Source: Stieleria sp. JC731 (lineage in GTDB: Bacteria > Planctomycetota > Planctomycetia > Pirellulales > Pirellulaceae). Taken from it: 64,000 nt of DNA. Below the pieces are notes generated by a model. It ran no database searches. It saw nothing but the letters and a program-made list of their open reading frames with translations, and was not told the DNA's origin. The DNA lies in NCBI RefSeq assembly GCF_020966635.1, contig NZ_JAJKFQ010000005.1:62001-126000 (forward strand), written 5' to 3'. A program made the translations under genes and the position numbers. This document shows positions 1 to 10,569 of this stretch, piece by piece. The stretch's first letter is position 1, and each line of letters opens with the position of its first letter.

Positions 1-3000
1 GCGTTCTTCAGTAACTACGGCGTGGGCAATGTCGACTTGGCTGCACCAGGCGTCAACATTTTGAGCTTGGGGCTTAATAGCACCTACGTCTACAACAGCG
101 GTACCTCGATGGCATCGCCGCACGTCGCCGGTGTTGCCGCATTGTTGGCGGGATACAGCCCAACGGCGTCTGTTCAAGACCTGAAAGACGCATTGATGTT
201 GGGTGCCGATCCGCTGCAGAATTTGCAAGGTTCATCGATCACCGGCGCTCGTTTGAATGCCGCTGGTGCCCTCGCAGCTCTACCTTCGGGATTGGTCGGA
301 AACGAGTCTTACTACTTCGACCGTAGCGAAGATGTCGGAAGGTTGAGTGCGACAGCATTTAACTTGACCGGCTACTCGGCCGAAGACATGCCGCGGTTCT
401 ACTTCGATTACTTCGTTGCTAAGGCTGGGACGGACACGATCACCGTTCAAGCAACCAGCAATGAGCAATCAACTCCGGTTGAATTGGATATCGATCTTAA
501 CGACCAAACATTGGGCGGAGTCTGGCGTCAGGCGATCATCGATCTCGGAGACTTTGCCGGAAACACCGGCATTGTTATCGAGTTCGTTTATGAAACTGAC
601 ATCAACGCCACCGCAGAGGGTCTGTACCTCGATAACTTTATCGTCGGCTTTGCCGAGCGAGGTGAATTGGTTGATGGGGCGACCTTCGGTGAAGGCAACT
701 TTACCGCTGCCACGGGCGGACTGACCGGCCAATACCAGTTGGAAGTTCGACCCGGTACGGACTACACGGAATTGCTTGACGGTGGGTTCTTCATCGACCT
801 GGCTCGTGAATCGGCACCACGCACAGTAGAAACCATCTACCTGCAACTGAAAGCCGGTCGCAGCATCATGCCGTATGACACGCTAGACGTCACCGTGATG
901 AACACAATGACCGGTTTGGACGAAGTCGTACGATTCCAATTCCAGCCATCGAATCCGTCGATTCAGAATCCTGCGAAAGTTGATCCGACAGCAGTCGCAA
1001 TCTCGTTCGACCGTTTGGATACCGAATCGGACATCGCAAACCGATTGGACTTGGCGATCTCGACCTTGACGGACTACGCGTTCTTTGATTCCGGACGTAC
1101 CGAAGTCCAACTGACCGATTCCTTCGATACGAACGATCGCCACTCTGAGTCTGTCACGATTGTTGCACCATCGTCGTCGCAAATCAGTGAAGGCAGTACA
1201 TTCCGATTGGGAGACGGTCGCCGTACGCGAACGTTCGAATTTACTACGGACGCGGCAGTCACCTTCGGCAATATCCCAGTTCCATACACACCGGGTGCGA
1301 GCAACGTTGAAATCGCGCGAAGTATCATCGATGTGATCAACTCGGGCGTCGTCCAAGCAACATTGCGTCTGCGTGCTTCTACCGTTTCGGGCAACTGGGA
1401 CTTTAGCAACGCAGCCGCCCCAGACATGCTTCCGACGGACGCGCGAATCGCGATTCACGGTACGGCCGTTGGAAACTTCCAGTCGGTTGAACGTGTTGCG
1501 GATGCGAACACCGGAATGTTGCCAATCGCTGACGACGGAAGCTTGGTTCTTTCGGCGATCTACCACAACGGAATCGGCGATCCGAATACCGTGCGAACGC
1601 AAGGTCAGGTGATCATCGAAAACAATACGATCACCGAAGTCCGCGCGATTGGTATTTGGAGCGATCCAGGGTTCCGCGGAACTGATCCTGAAGACGCCCG
1701 CAGCGAACTGACGGATCCAGCGGGAACCAACTACATCCGAATGGCACCCGTCGGCAATTCACCTCTTGGCGGTGCGATCAACTTCCCAGAACTGAACGAC
1801 AGTGTTACCGGTGGGCTAATGCCCGGGTTGGTCGCTCAGAACAATATCATCGACCGCGCCGGTTACACCGGAATTAAAGCGGACGGCGATACTCGGCCAT
1901 TCGTTCTGGAATGGAACGATTTGTTGGGCATCTATGCCAGCGGAACGACACAGGTGAACTCGCCTGCCGACATCATGATTCCTGACGGGTTCACGTTCGC
2001 TCTTGATGCCAGCGGAACACGAGTCGTATTCGAGTTTGAAGAGGTCGGTGGTGTTCCAACCAACCTCGGTGGTAGTGGCGTCGTCGGCGGTGACGGATTT
2101 GTCGACGGACACGTACCTGTTTACTACCGATTGGGTGCGGGTGCTTCGACATACAACCCAAGTGCACCAGACCCGGTTCGGAACATCGGTTCGACCGTTC
2201 ACGAGATCATGTTGTCGATCTACGAATCGGTCCAAGGCAGCATTCTGGTTTCCAATGGCTTGGTCGAACTCGTTCGCCCGACGCTTGGTCCATCATTGAC
2301 CTACACCGGGATTCCGCAGCAACAGGCCATTGATGCCGCTCCGATCACTCCGCGTCCCGCAGTGCTCGATCCGAACTACCTGGATTACGCGACACCAGCG
2401 TTGTATCTGGAAGGTGTGACCGCCATCTATGCGTCACAAGCATTCCAAAAACAAACCGGGTCCGGGCGTACGTCACAGCTGAACTTGAACCGTTTGTTCT
2501 ACTTCACTCCCGAAACGGAAATTGAAACGGTTTACGACATCAACACGGGGATTGTTACCAACGCCCCAGCACCGATGATGCCGATTGCGGAATCACCGCA
2601 ACCGTTGGTCAAGTTGGTCAACAATACTGTTCGCGGTAGCGACGGAACCGAAGGTGCTGTCCTTGCGGATGGTTCGTTGTCACGAGCGATCGAGTTAGCT
2701 TCGGATGAACCTAACGATACGATCTTCGACGCGGTTGATACCAAACTGGAAGTCAGCCACCGAGGTGCGTACACCTCGACCGGAACGATTGGTGACAATC
2801 AAAACTTCTTGACTGCGGACCAAGACGTTGACTTCTTCAAAGTCGAACTTGATGTCGGTGACCGTTTGATCGTTGACATCGACACCGCGGCCGCGACCGA
2901 TCCGTCGACTCACGTTCGTGTCTTTGATTCCTCCGGTATCGAAGTCTTCGTCGGAAGCACCGGTCAATTGGCCGACTACCTGAATCCGGGTTACTCCAGC

Positions 3001-6000
3001 TACAATGCGACGACTCCAGATGTGGCCAATGGGCGTGATCAATTCGTCGACTACACCGCGCTGAAGAAGGATACCTACTACGTCGGCGTCAGCAGTGTTG
3101 GGAACGAATCCTACGAAGCGAAAAGCCTGACCGAACGCAATGCCGGTACTGGCGGGTTGGGTGACTATCAGATCAATATTGAAGTCCTCGCACCCCGGTC
3201 ATTTGTCTTCTCGCTTGATAGCCATCCGCTGGATCCATTCGGTGCTGAACAACTAAGCGGCAACATCAACGGTACGTACACCTCCGGTGGTCCTGCCGGT
3301 GCCGGATCATTGATCGGAACGACGTTCACGATTTCGCAGATTCCGGACTACCTGATTCCAACCCGTCCAGGCGATGCCTACGCCGGCGTCAACGCTGACG
3401 GCAACCGAGTGACCTTTGAGTTCACCGGTGGGCAAAACGTTGTCGTTCTTGGCAACGGCAACATCAACGTTCCGATTCTGAACGGACTGTTGGATGGCAA
3501 TGGATATCGTGTTCCGGACATCATGCGTGCGATTTCAAACGCGATCAACGGATTCTTGAACAACGCGGCGTTGCCAAACCACAGTGTGGGCAATGGACCG
3601 AACGGTGAGGATGGTCCGATCGGCCGTGTTGTCGCTCATGCCCTTGGTGGTAGCGACGGCGACAATGTCGGAATTCGCAACATGACACGCGAAAACGGTG
3701 CTTACACCGATCCGACTCAGTTGCCGTTCGGAATCTTCGGCTCAGTGGATTTTCCAATCGGATTCGGCCACGACCGTCGCGAGAGCGGTGGAACGGCGAA
3801 CGTGGTTCCAAACGGCACGCTCACCGATTCACGTGGAACGACCGAGTTGTATGTGTTGGTCGAGAACGCCGCACATATCGAACTGAGCCCTGAAGCTCGC
3901 GCGGCTGGACTGAAACTCGGCCCAGACAACACCGGTTTGGTGACTGATCGACTGGGCAACACCTCGTTTGCTTCGGAATCGGATCAACTGTTGGCCGAGC
4001 AAGGCATCTATGTTGGCAGTGGTGTCAGTGCGACAATCCTGAACAACGTGGTCGTCAATGCACATCAAAGCATCGTGCAAGAAGAGTCAAGCGTGTTCGG
4101 ATTCGGCGGTCGTATCGACGCGAAGAATCCTGACTTGGCCGTCAAGAAAGGCAGCGTCGTCTCCACCGGCAATACCTTCCAATACGACGACTATCGAAAC
4201 ACCCAGATCCGATCGGACATCTCATGGTGGGTCGGGTTCGGTGGATTTGTGAACAACAACTTCGCATTGGATACTGGTCTGTCGACGGATCTTCGTACCG
4301 GCCCAAGCAATGTTGCTGGTGGTAATTCCGATTTCAACTTTGTTGTTCGGCAGCCCGGTACGCCTGGCCAATCGCCTGGTAACTTTGTGACCTTCTTCGG
4401 TGATGACTTGCTCGAAGACGGGGCGGCTGGACGTTTCCGTCCTGCTGCGAACTCCGGAATCATTGACAGTGCTGTTGATGCGATCGAGCCGCTGGTTGAT
4501 CTGGTGATCTTGAACGACCAGCTGGACATCCCGACGCGAGTGATCGCGGCACCAGAACGAGATAACTCGGGACAATTGCGTGCTGATGAGCCAACGATGG
4601 CTCCACCACCAGGCATCGGGGCGGACGTCTTTAAAGATCGCGGTGCGTTGGATCGTGCTGACTTCGTCGGTCCCGTTGCGAGCTTGCAGACTCCACTCGA
4701 TAACGACTTTGCCAAGTCAGATAAAGATCCTGCGTTGACCTTTGTCGCTCGCGAAGACGGAACGTTCACCGAGTTCCGAGTCTTGGTTCAGGATTTGGGT
4801 GATGAGTCCAACCCGTTTGTCGGAAACGGTATCGACCCGACCACCATCCTCGTTCCACCGATCGCCGGTTTGCGTTCACGTGGTGCAAACATCACGTTGT
4901 TTGAGAACGAGCGATTGCTAACCGAAGGTGTCGACTACTCGTTCAGCTATGACGAAACCAGCGGTGTGATTTCACTGCGAGCATTGGCCGGTGTATGGCG
5001 AGACGACCGAGCTTACCGCATCGAACTGAACAATCGTGATCGTTCGGTCTTGGTTGCACCAGAGTCGCGCAACCTTGCCGATGGTGACCAAATTTCGGTC
5101 ATCGATTCTAACGGCGGAACGGTCATCTTCGAATTCGAGACCGGCTACCTGTTGAATCTTCCTGAAATCTTGACTTTGGAAGTCCCACGTCAGGGAACCA
5201 ATCAAGGTGGACTGATCGACGGCGGTGTATTCACGCTCGATGGCTTGGTATTCGAACTTGATTCCAACGGCACGACAGTACCGGGAAGCATTCCTGTCAG
5301 TCTGCCAACAACTCCGACCCCGATCGACAATGCAGATCGTGAAGTTTACTTGAATGCGATTGCCGAAAACATTCGCGCCGCGATTCAAGGTGCGGTGGAC
5401 AATCCGAACTTGACGCTGGACGTCGATGTTCGAGTTGTCGGACGTGAGGTCTTGATCGGCTCCGAGCCTGGAACGACTGTCGACTCCGGAACGAGCGGTC
5501 TGCTGATCGACACGCGAACCTTGTCACTAGAAGTTCCTCCGGCGGGTGCCGATATCGGCGGTGTTATCGTTGGCGAAACGTTTACGATCAACGATGGAAA
5601 CACGACCGAGACGTTCGAGTTCATCGACGCCAACACCCAGCCAGCGGGCGGGAACATCGGTGTCGACATCTCGGCAGTCGGCGGAACAGCACTGGATGCT
5701 CAAGCGACTGCGGCAGCCATCATCAATGCGATTGCCGGCACCGGCTTGCGTCTGTCTCCGGAATTGATCGGTCGTCAGATCTTCTTAGGACTGCCCGAAA
5801 GCGGATCTGCAAGTGTTTCGAGCGGTCGCCTACGAGCGGTCGGACTGAGCCGAACTCCGGATGACGGCGACTTGATCACCGTCACTCCGAACGATGGTGG
5901 TACGCCTGTCGAGTTCGAAATCAATCGTACCGACGAGCCTGATGGTAATGGCGGCACGATGGACGATGGTGTAGCCGCTGGCCGCATCGCCATCAACATC

Positions 6001-9000
6001 ACCCGCGAAACCACCGCGGATCAGATGAGTGAGCTTGTCGGAGCCGCGATTCGTAGTCAAGCGATTGCCGGATTGTCAGCAGACCAAATCGTGTCTGTAG
6101 GCGGCGGTGTCCTTCAACTTGGTGGTGAAGAGAACTTGCTGATCGATGTCAGCGGCACCACATTCCGCGTTGACGGTTCGCCAGGAGTGACCGGGGTTTC
6201 GACCTTGGAAATCTTCGGGCCACTGTTGATGGAAGTTCTTTCGACCGCACCTGCCGAAGCAGAGTCGTTCGTAATCTTTGATCCGAACGGCAACCCCATC
6301 AACTTTGAATTCGATTCCGATGGATTGCTGGGCGATCCTTCAGCACGAGTCATCGTCTTCAATCGATTCGATGACCAGGCCACGATCGCAAGTGCAATTG
6401 TTGGTGCGATCAATGGATCCGCAGCTGGCGTCACCGCTACGGTCGTCGGAACGGGATTGATCTCCTTGGGCCGTATTCAATCGAATCGAGTGATCGACAC
6501 GAATACCTCGCTAACGACTCGTCGAGGTATCGTCAGCGATGGCGAATCGATCACGATCAGCCAAGGTGGCATTTCTGTTACCTACGAATTCGAATCCGTA
6601 GTTAACGGCGGCGGTGTTGGACAAGGCCACATTCCAGTGCCATTCCAACCAGGTTCGACCCCAATCGATGTTGCCAACAGCTTGGCCGCTGCGATCAGCA
6701 GTAACTCTGGCGGACTGGTCGTCGATCCACAGGTCACACCTGAGGGACTGGTCGAACTGAACGATGTTGCCGGTACTACCGTCGATGTTACCAGCGCCGC
6801 ATCTGTCATCCTGACTGGGGTTCCTGGTGGAGCCAACGCGGTGAACCTATCACCTGCTGATTCACCCGAAGTCATCAATCGGGCGATCTTGAACGCGATC
6901 AACAGCTTGGCCGGAACCTCACCATTGACTGCGGTCAATCGCGGTGGTGCGACACTGTTCATCGAAAATGCTCGCCGTATCGATGGCCCGATCGCCAGCT
7001 TCTACTTGCCAGCGATCAAAGACTTGGCAGGCAACAACTTGGCTGCGAACCGCGACGACACCACAACGCAGTTCACACTGTTGATGGCTGACATTCCGTT
7101 GGACTTCGGTGATGCACCTGATCCACGCGGATTGATCGCCGGTCGCTACCCAAGCTTGCTCGGCAACGACGGTGCACGGCATGTCATCACCGGCGACCTT
7201 TCGCTCGGTTCACGGGTGGATGCGGAACCTGACGCACAGGTAACGACAGCCGCAGATGGTGACGACCTGATCGCAACGATCTCCTCAAACGGTCAATTGT
7301 TCGCGACCGCATTGGGCGATGGCTTCGCATCCATCGAAGTCCTGCAAACGGTCGACGGTGCGACTCGAGATGGTGACACCGTTACGCTCGGTATCGCTGA
7401 CCGCGAAGTCACACTCGAGTTTGACTTGGATGGAATCTTTGCCGAAGAGAACTTCGCGATCGCAGTTGATCCGGTCGACGCAAACTCTGTCGCAGCAATT
7501 ACCGAAGCGATTCGGGCTGCAGTAATGGAGTCAGGGCTGGCAGCCGCAGAAGTTGTTGTCAGCGGAGATCGTGTCCTGGTTTACTCCGATGACGAAGACG
7601 GTGTCTCGTTTGCCAGCGATATCAATCCGAACGGCAACTTGAGCAAGTCAATTGTCACTCCGATTACGGTCACCGTTTCGGGCACCGGTATCCTGCAAGC
7701 TTGGATTGACTTCAATGCCGACGGAGACTGGGATGATACTGGCGAGCAGATCATCACCGGAATGGAATCCAACGCGGTCTTCACTGACACCGGAGCACCG
7801 GTTCAGCGAACATTCAACGTGACGGTTCCTTCGTTCGCGACGCCACCACTGGCGCCAACGGCAACCTACGCTCGCTTCCGAGTTTCGCGTGAAGGCGGAC
7901 TGGGGCCAGACGGTTTGGCACAAAGTGGTGAAGTCGAAGATTACCGAGTCTTGCTGGTATCCGATGCACCACCAACGCTGTTGGATGCACAGTCAACTCG
8001 TACCTTCAATGTTCAAGAAGATGGAGCATTGCTCGCTCTTGACCGCGATGGAGGCTCGACATCGAGCACCGCAGATGACGGCCTTCTCAAAGGCATTGTT
8101 GATCCCAATGGCGATCAGGTTGCGATCTACTCTGAGGATACTGGCGTTCGTACGCTGATGTCTGGTGATGAAGTCGCTGGTCAGCTGAACATCTCCGAAG
8201 ACGGCACGTTTACCTTCGTTCCTGAGGCAGAGTTCAACGGACAGGCGGTCTTCACCGTGCGACTGACGGATGTCAAACCGACGATTCCTGAATCGAACTT
8301 GGTAAGCCAGACTCCGCTGACCGTGACGATCAACGTGACGCCGGTTAACGATCAGCCATTCGCCACGACAACTGACGTCACCGAATCTGTGCAGATCGAC
8401 GAAGACCAGTCGGTGATCTTCACCGCAGAGGATCTAATCGATCCTTACTACGTCGCAGGACCTGCGAACGAAATCAATCAGACGTTGATCTTCCAGTCAG
8501 TGTCGAGCGTTGCGGGCGGTGAAGCGGTCTCTTCACTTGGCGGTATTCTCGAAATTCTGCCTGGTGGACGCTCCGTTCGGTATACGCCTCCGGTTGACTA
8601 CAACGGAAGCACGCCGGACACGTTCAACTTCTCGGTCGCTGACGTTCCCGGAACCTTGCAAACTGCTCGTACTGCAGACAAGCAAGGTACCGTGTCGATC
8701 TCGATCCTACCGGTCAACGATGCACCGATCGCTCGAACGGACTTCTACAACGCGGTGGAAGACACCAGTCTGACGATCGCAGTCATTGGCGACGGACAAT
8801 CGATCGTCGGTATTCTGGATAACGACCGTCCAGGACCACAGAACGAAATCGATCCACCGGTCAGCCAGACTCTGAACCTGCCAACCGATCAGTTCGACAC
8901 TCCAATTTCAACGGAACGTGGTGGTACGGTTCGCTTCGTCAACGGAGCTCTGCTTTACACCCCACCGGGTCTGTACAGTGGACCGGATTCGTTTACCTAT

Positions 9001-10569
9001 CGCGTTGCCGATAACGAAGGTGCCGAATCGATCGGAACCGTGACGATCGACGTCGGTGGTGAGAACGATGCACCGCGATTCGAAGGTATCGCTGGCGAGA
9101 AAGATTCGTCGAATCAACCGATCAGTGAGATCACGCTCCCTGAAGCGAAGCCGAACAATGTCTCCACACCGTACTCGCTGGATACATGGTTCTCCGATCC
9201 AGAGAACGATCCATTGACCTACAGCGTTGTCAGCAGCGACGAATCTGTCGTGTCGGTCAGCCTGGACGGCAGTGCATTGACATTGACGCAGCAAAAGTAT
9301 GCGTTCGGCGAAGTCACATTGACGGTTGTCGCAACCGACACCAGTGATGTCAGTACGACCCAAGAAATCACGATCAACATCGTCAACGAGAATGATTCGC
9401 CAGAAGTTGATCCAAACGGTTTCGGTACCATCACCATCAATGAAGACGAAATGGTGATCCGCCAGCTGAGCGATGTGTTCACTGACCCGGACAACGACGT
9501 CTTGCAGTACACGATCACCAAGCTCGGGTCGATCGTTCAACCAACCGTCAACGACATTGCGAACCATCCGTTGATCGAATCGATCAGCACCAGTGGTGGT
9601 GAGCTTAAGATCACTCCAAAGCCCGATCAGTTTGGAACGGTTGACATTGAAATTGAGGCGACCGACGGGAACTTCCGTGTCAACGACCGGTTCACGCTAG
9701 AAGTATTGGGTGTGGCGGACGCACCGCGGGCCGCTGATGACAACTACAACCTGCCAATTGGCTCGACCTTGCGTCGACTCAATCCTTCGCAGGGTGTGTT
9801 GGCGAACGACTTCGATCCCGATGGGGATTCGATCCAAGTTCAGTTGCCGATTATCAGCCAACCGACCAAGGGAACGCTGGAAATCAACGCGGACGGAACG
9901 TTCATCTACAACAACGAAACCGGAATTGTTGGCGACGTCGATTCGTTCACGTACCGGGTTGTCGACTCCACCGGTAAGGTCAGTGCGGTTCGGACCGTGA
10001 CGCTGACATTGAACCGATCGGAATATCAGAACCCAATCGGCGGAATGGAAGCGGATGTGACGGCGGACGGATTCGTCTCGCCGATCGACGCACTACGGAT
10101 CGTGAACCTGATCGGACGCCTGGGAGCAGAAACCGGGGCAGTGCCAGTTTCCGAGATTGGCACTCCTCCGCCAGACTTCTACGACGTCAACGGTGACGGT
10201 GTGGTCAGTGCCAGTGACGCGTTGATCGTCATCAACACGCTGGCCCTACGTCAAGCAAACGGTGAAGGCGAGTTGGTGACCTCAGGCGAATCGGCCCTGT
10301 CGACTTCGACAAGCTTCGCCGCCGCGTCGAGTGACTTCCTGCCGCCGGCGTCTGCGACTTTCGTTCAGTCGACGGACGATTCCGAGTCGGAAGTCCTTAC
10401 CTCGACAGATGTTGCGGACAGCCTGTTGGCCGCCGGCTTGGAGATCGATTCGAGAGTTTCGGTTGATGTCGACCGTCTGACCGGTGATTCGGATGGTGTC
10501 AACGAAAGTTCAATTGATGAACTTCTCGGCGACCTTTCCGAAGATTGGGATGAACTCCTGGGACTGTAG
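1..10569 (+). CDS. Giant secreted subtilisin-like (S8) protease/adhesin with GEVED, cadherin-like and dockerin modules (5' partial)
   Basis: The reading frame is open from the first base, so the true start lies upstream. The first ~90 residues are the end of an S8 peptidase: GTSMASPHVAG is visible and its serine codon is 106-108; the Asp and His parts must be upstream. Then follow a beta-sandwich (about 300-850), beta-helix-like stretches (about 1600-1960 and 3990-4250), a PPC-like domain (2700-3190), many copies of a ~100-residue FEF-containing repeat (about 1180-1400, 1975-2290, 3300-3600, 5071-6960, 7340-7590), a GEVED domain (7093-7950), several cadherin/Ig-like repeats (7990-10010) and two dockerin-like calcium loops (10045-10260; second loop DVNGDGVVSASD). 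A Ser/Asp-rich tail ends it. It is probably exported and cell-surface or matrix bound. The C-terminal two thirds resemble the next gene. Substrate unknown. Confidence 0.9.
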   Translation, partial: AFFSNYGVGNVDLAAPGVNILSLGLNSTYVYNSGTSMASPHVAGVAALLAGYSPTASVQDLKDALMLGADPLQNLQGSSITGARLNAAGALAALPSGLVGNESYYFDRSEDVGRLSATAFNLTGYSAEDMPRFYFDYFVAKAGTDTITVQATSNEQSTPVELDIDLNDQTLGGVWRQAIIDLGDFAGNTGIVIEFVYETDINATAEGLYLDNFIVGFAERGELVDGATFGEGNFTAATGGLTGQYQLEVRPGTDYTELLDGGFFIDLARESAPRTVETIYLQLKAGRSIMPYDTLDVTVMNTMTGLDEVVRFQFQPSNPSIQNPAKVDPTAVAISFDRLDTESDIANRLDLAISTLTDYAFFDSGRTEVQLTDSFDTNDRHSESVTIVAPSSSQISEGSTFRLGDGRRTRTFEFTTDAAVTFGNIPVPYTPGASNVEIARSIIDVINSGVVQATLRLRASTVSGNWDFSNAAAPDMLPTDARIAIHGTAVGNFQSVERVADANTGMLPIADDGSLVLSAIYHNGIGDPNTVRTQGQVIIENNTITEVRAIGIWSDPGFRGTDPEDARSELTDPAGTNYIRMAPVGNSPLGGAINFPELNDSVTGGLMPGLVAQNNIIDRAGYTGIKADGDTRPFVLEWNDLLGIYASGTTQVNSPADIMIPDGFTFALDASGTRVVFEFEEVGGVPTNLGGSGVVGGDGFVDGHVPVYYRLGAGASTYNPSAPDPVRNIGSTVHEIMLSIYESVQGSILVSNGLVELVRPTLGPSLTYTGIPQQQAIDAAPITPRPAVLDPNYLDYATPALYLEGVTAIYASQAFQKQTGSGRTSQLNLNRLFYFTPETEIETVYDINTGIVTNAPAPMMPIAESPQPLVKLVNNTVRGSDGTEGAVLADGSLSRAIELASDEPNDTIFDAVDTKLEVSHRGAYTSTGTIGDNQNFLTADQDVDFFKVELDVGDRLIVDIDTAAATDPSTHVRVFDSSGIEVFVGSTGQLADYLNPGYSSYNATTPDVANGRDQFVDYTALKKDTYYVGVSSVGNESYEAKSLTERNAGTGGLGDYQINIEVLAPRSFVFSLDSHPLDPFGAEQLSGNINGTYTSGGPAGAGSLIGTTFTISQIPDYLIPTRPGDAYAGVNADGNRVTFEFTGGQNVVVLGNGNINVPILNGLLDGNGYRVPDIMRAISNAINGFLNNAALPNHSVGNGPNGEDGPIGRVVAHALGGSDGDNVGIRNMTRENGAYTDPTQLPFGIFGSVDFPIGFGHDRRESGGTANVVPNGTLTDSRGTTELYVLVENAAHIELSPEARAAGLKLGPDNTGLVTDRLGNTSFASESDQLLAEQGIYVGSGVSATILNNVVVNAHQSIVQEESSVFGFGGRIDAKNPDLAVKKGSVVSTGNTFQYDDYRNTQIRSDISWWVGFGGFVNNNFALDTGLSTDLRTGPSNVAGGNSDFNFVVRQPGTPGQSPGNFVTFFGDDLLEDGAAGRFRPAANSGIIDSAVDAIEPLVDLVILNDQLDIPTRVIAAPERDNSGQLRADEPTMAPPPGIGADVFKDRGALDRADFVGPVASLQTPLDNDFAKSDKDPALTFVAREDGTFTEFRVLVQDLGDESNPFVGNGIDPTTILVPPIAGLRSRGANITLFENERLLTEGVDYSFSYDETSGVISLRALAGVWRDDRAYRIELNNRDRSVLVAPESRNLADGDQISVIDSNGGTVIFEFETGYLLNLPEILTLEVPRQGTNQGGLIDGGVFTLDGLVFELDSNGTTVPGSIPVSLPTTPTPIDNADREVYLNAIAENIRAAIQGAVDNPNLTLDVDVRVVGREVLIGSEPGTTVDSGTSGLLIDTRTLSLEVPPAGADIGGVIVGETFTINDGNTTETFEFIDANTQPAGGNIGVDISAVGGTALDAQATAAAIINAIAGTGLRLSPELIGRQIFLGLPESGSASVSSGRLRAVGLSRTPDDGDLITVTPNDGGTPVEFEINRTDEPDGNGGTMDDGVAAGRIAINITRETTADQMSELVGAAIRSQAIAGLSADQIVSVGGGVLQLGGEENLLIDVSGTTFRVDGSPGVTGVSTLEIFGPLLMEVLSTAPAEAESFVIFDPNGNPINFEFDSDGLLGDPSARVIVFNRFDDQATIASAIVGAINGSAAGVTATVVGTGLISLGRIQSNRVIDTNTSLTTRRGIVSDGESITISQGGISVTYEFESVVNGGGVGQGHIPVPFQPGSTPIDVANSLAAAISSNSGGLVVDPQVTPEGLVELNDVAGTTVDVTSAASVILTGVPGGANAVNLSPADSPEVINRAILNAINSLAGTSPLTAVNRGGATLFIENARRIDGPIASFYLPAIKDLAGNNLAANRDDTTTQFTLLMADIPLDFGDAPDPRGLIAGRYPSLLGNDGARHVITGDLSLGSRVDAEPDAQVTTAADGDDLIATISSNGQLFATALGDGFASIEVLQTVDGATRDGDTVTLGIADREVTLEFDLDGIFAEENFAIAVDPVDANSVAAITEAIRAAVMESGLAAAEVVVSGDRVLVYSDDEDGVSFASDINPNGNLSKSIVTPITVTVSGTGILQAWIDFNADGDWDDTGEQIITGMESNAVFTDTGAPVQRTFNVTVPSFATPPLAPTATYARFRVSREGGLGPDGLAQSGEVEDYRVLLVSDAPPTLLDAQSTRTFNVQEDGALLALDRDGGSTSSTADDGLLKGIVDPNGDQVAIYSEDTGVRTLMSGDEVAGQLNISEDGTFTFVPEAEFNGQAVFTVRLTDVKPTIPESNLVSQTPLTVTINVTPVNDQPFATTTDVTESVQIDEDQSVIFTAEDLIDPYYVAGPANEINQTLIFQSVSSVAGGEAVSSLGGILEILPGGRSVRYTPPVDYNGSTPDTFNFSVADVPGTLQTARTADKQGTVSISILPVNDAPIARTDFYNAVEDTSLTIAVIGDGQSIVGILDNDRPGPQNEIDPPVSQTLNLPTDQFDTPISTERGGTVRFVNGALLYTPPGLYSGPDSFTYRVADNEGAESIGTVTIDVGGENDAPRFEGIAGEKDSSNQPISEITLPEAKPNNVSTPYSLDTWFSDPENDPLTYSVVSSDESVVSVSLDGSALTLTQQKYAFGEVTLTVVATDTSDVSTTQEITINIVNENDSPEVDPNGFGTITINEDEMVIRQLSDVFTDPDNDVLQYTITKLGSIVQPTVNDIANHPLIESISTSGGELKITPKPDQFGTVDIEIEATDGNFRVNDRFTLEVLGVADAPRAADDNYNLPIGSTLRRLNPSQGVLANDFDPDGDSIQVQLPIISQPTKGTLEINADGTFIYNNETGIVGDVDSFTYRVVDSTGKVSAVRTVTLTLNRSEYQNPIGGMEADVTADGFVSPIDALRIVNLIGRLGAETGAVPVSEIGTPPPDFYDVNGDGVVSASDALIVINTLALRQANGEGELVTSGESALSTSTSFAAASSDFLPPASATFVQSTDDSESEVLTSTDVADSLLAAGLEIDSRVSVDVDRLTGDSDGVNESSIDELLGDLSEDWDELLGL
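5071..6960 (+). repeat. Tandem FEF-type protein repeats within the first giant gene
   Basis: About six imperfect copies of a ~100-residue unit lie head to tail. Each has a glycine/aspartate-rich hairpin (such as DGESITISQGG), a strand ending in FEF, YEF or FEI, a middle part resembling GNIxVxI, a helix resembling VAxxIxxAI, and a closing strand with a VxLGG-like ending. Further copies lie at about 1180-1400, 1975-2290, 3300-3600 and 7340-7590, and one in the second giant gene at about 13435-13740. The repetition is seen directly in the translation; I cannot assign a Pfam family. Confidence 0.7.
10045..10260 (+). other. Dockerin-like pair of EF-hand loops in the first giant protein
   Basis: Two F-hand-like calcium loops, each followed by a short helix: DVTADGFVSPIDAL and DVNGDGVVSASDAL, separated by a proline-containing linker. 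This matches the duplicated loop-helix layout of type I dockerins. The first loop lacks Asp/Asn at its third position and may bind calcium less well. In the planctomycete context such C-terminal pairs are common on very large exoproteins and may act as anchoring or assembly modules. Confidence 0.75.

Noticed and set aside
883-1602. Long open frame on the minus strand inside the first giant gene (239 codons)
   Set aside because: It is antisense to a strongly conserved multidomain frame, is Arg/Val/Asp-biased and has no domain. Similar antisense frames at 8908-9567, 13152-13757, 14115-14711 and 15069-15683 are rejected for the same reason.
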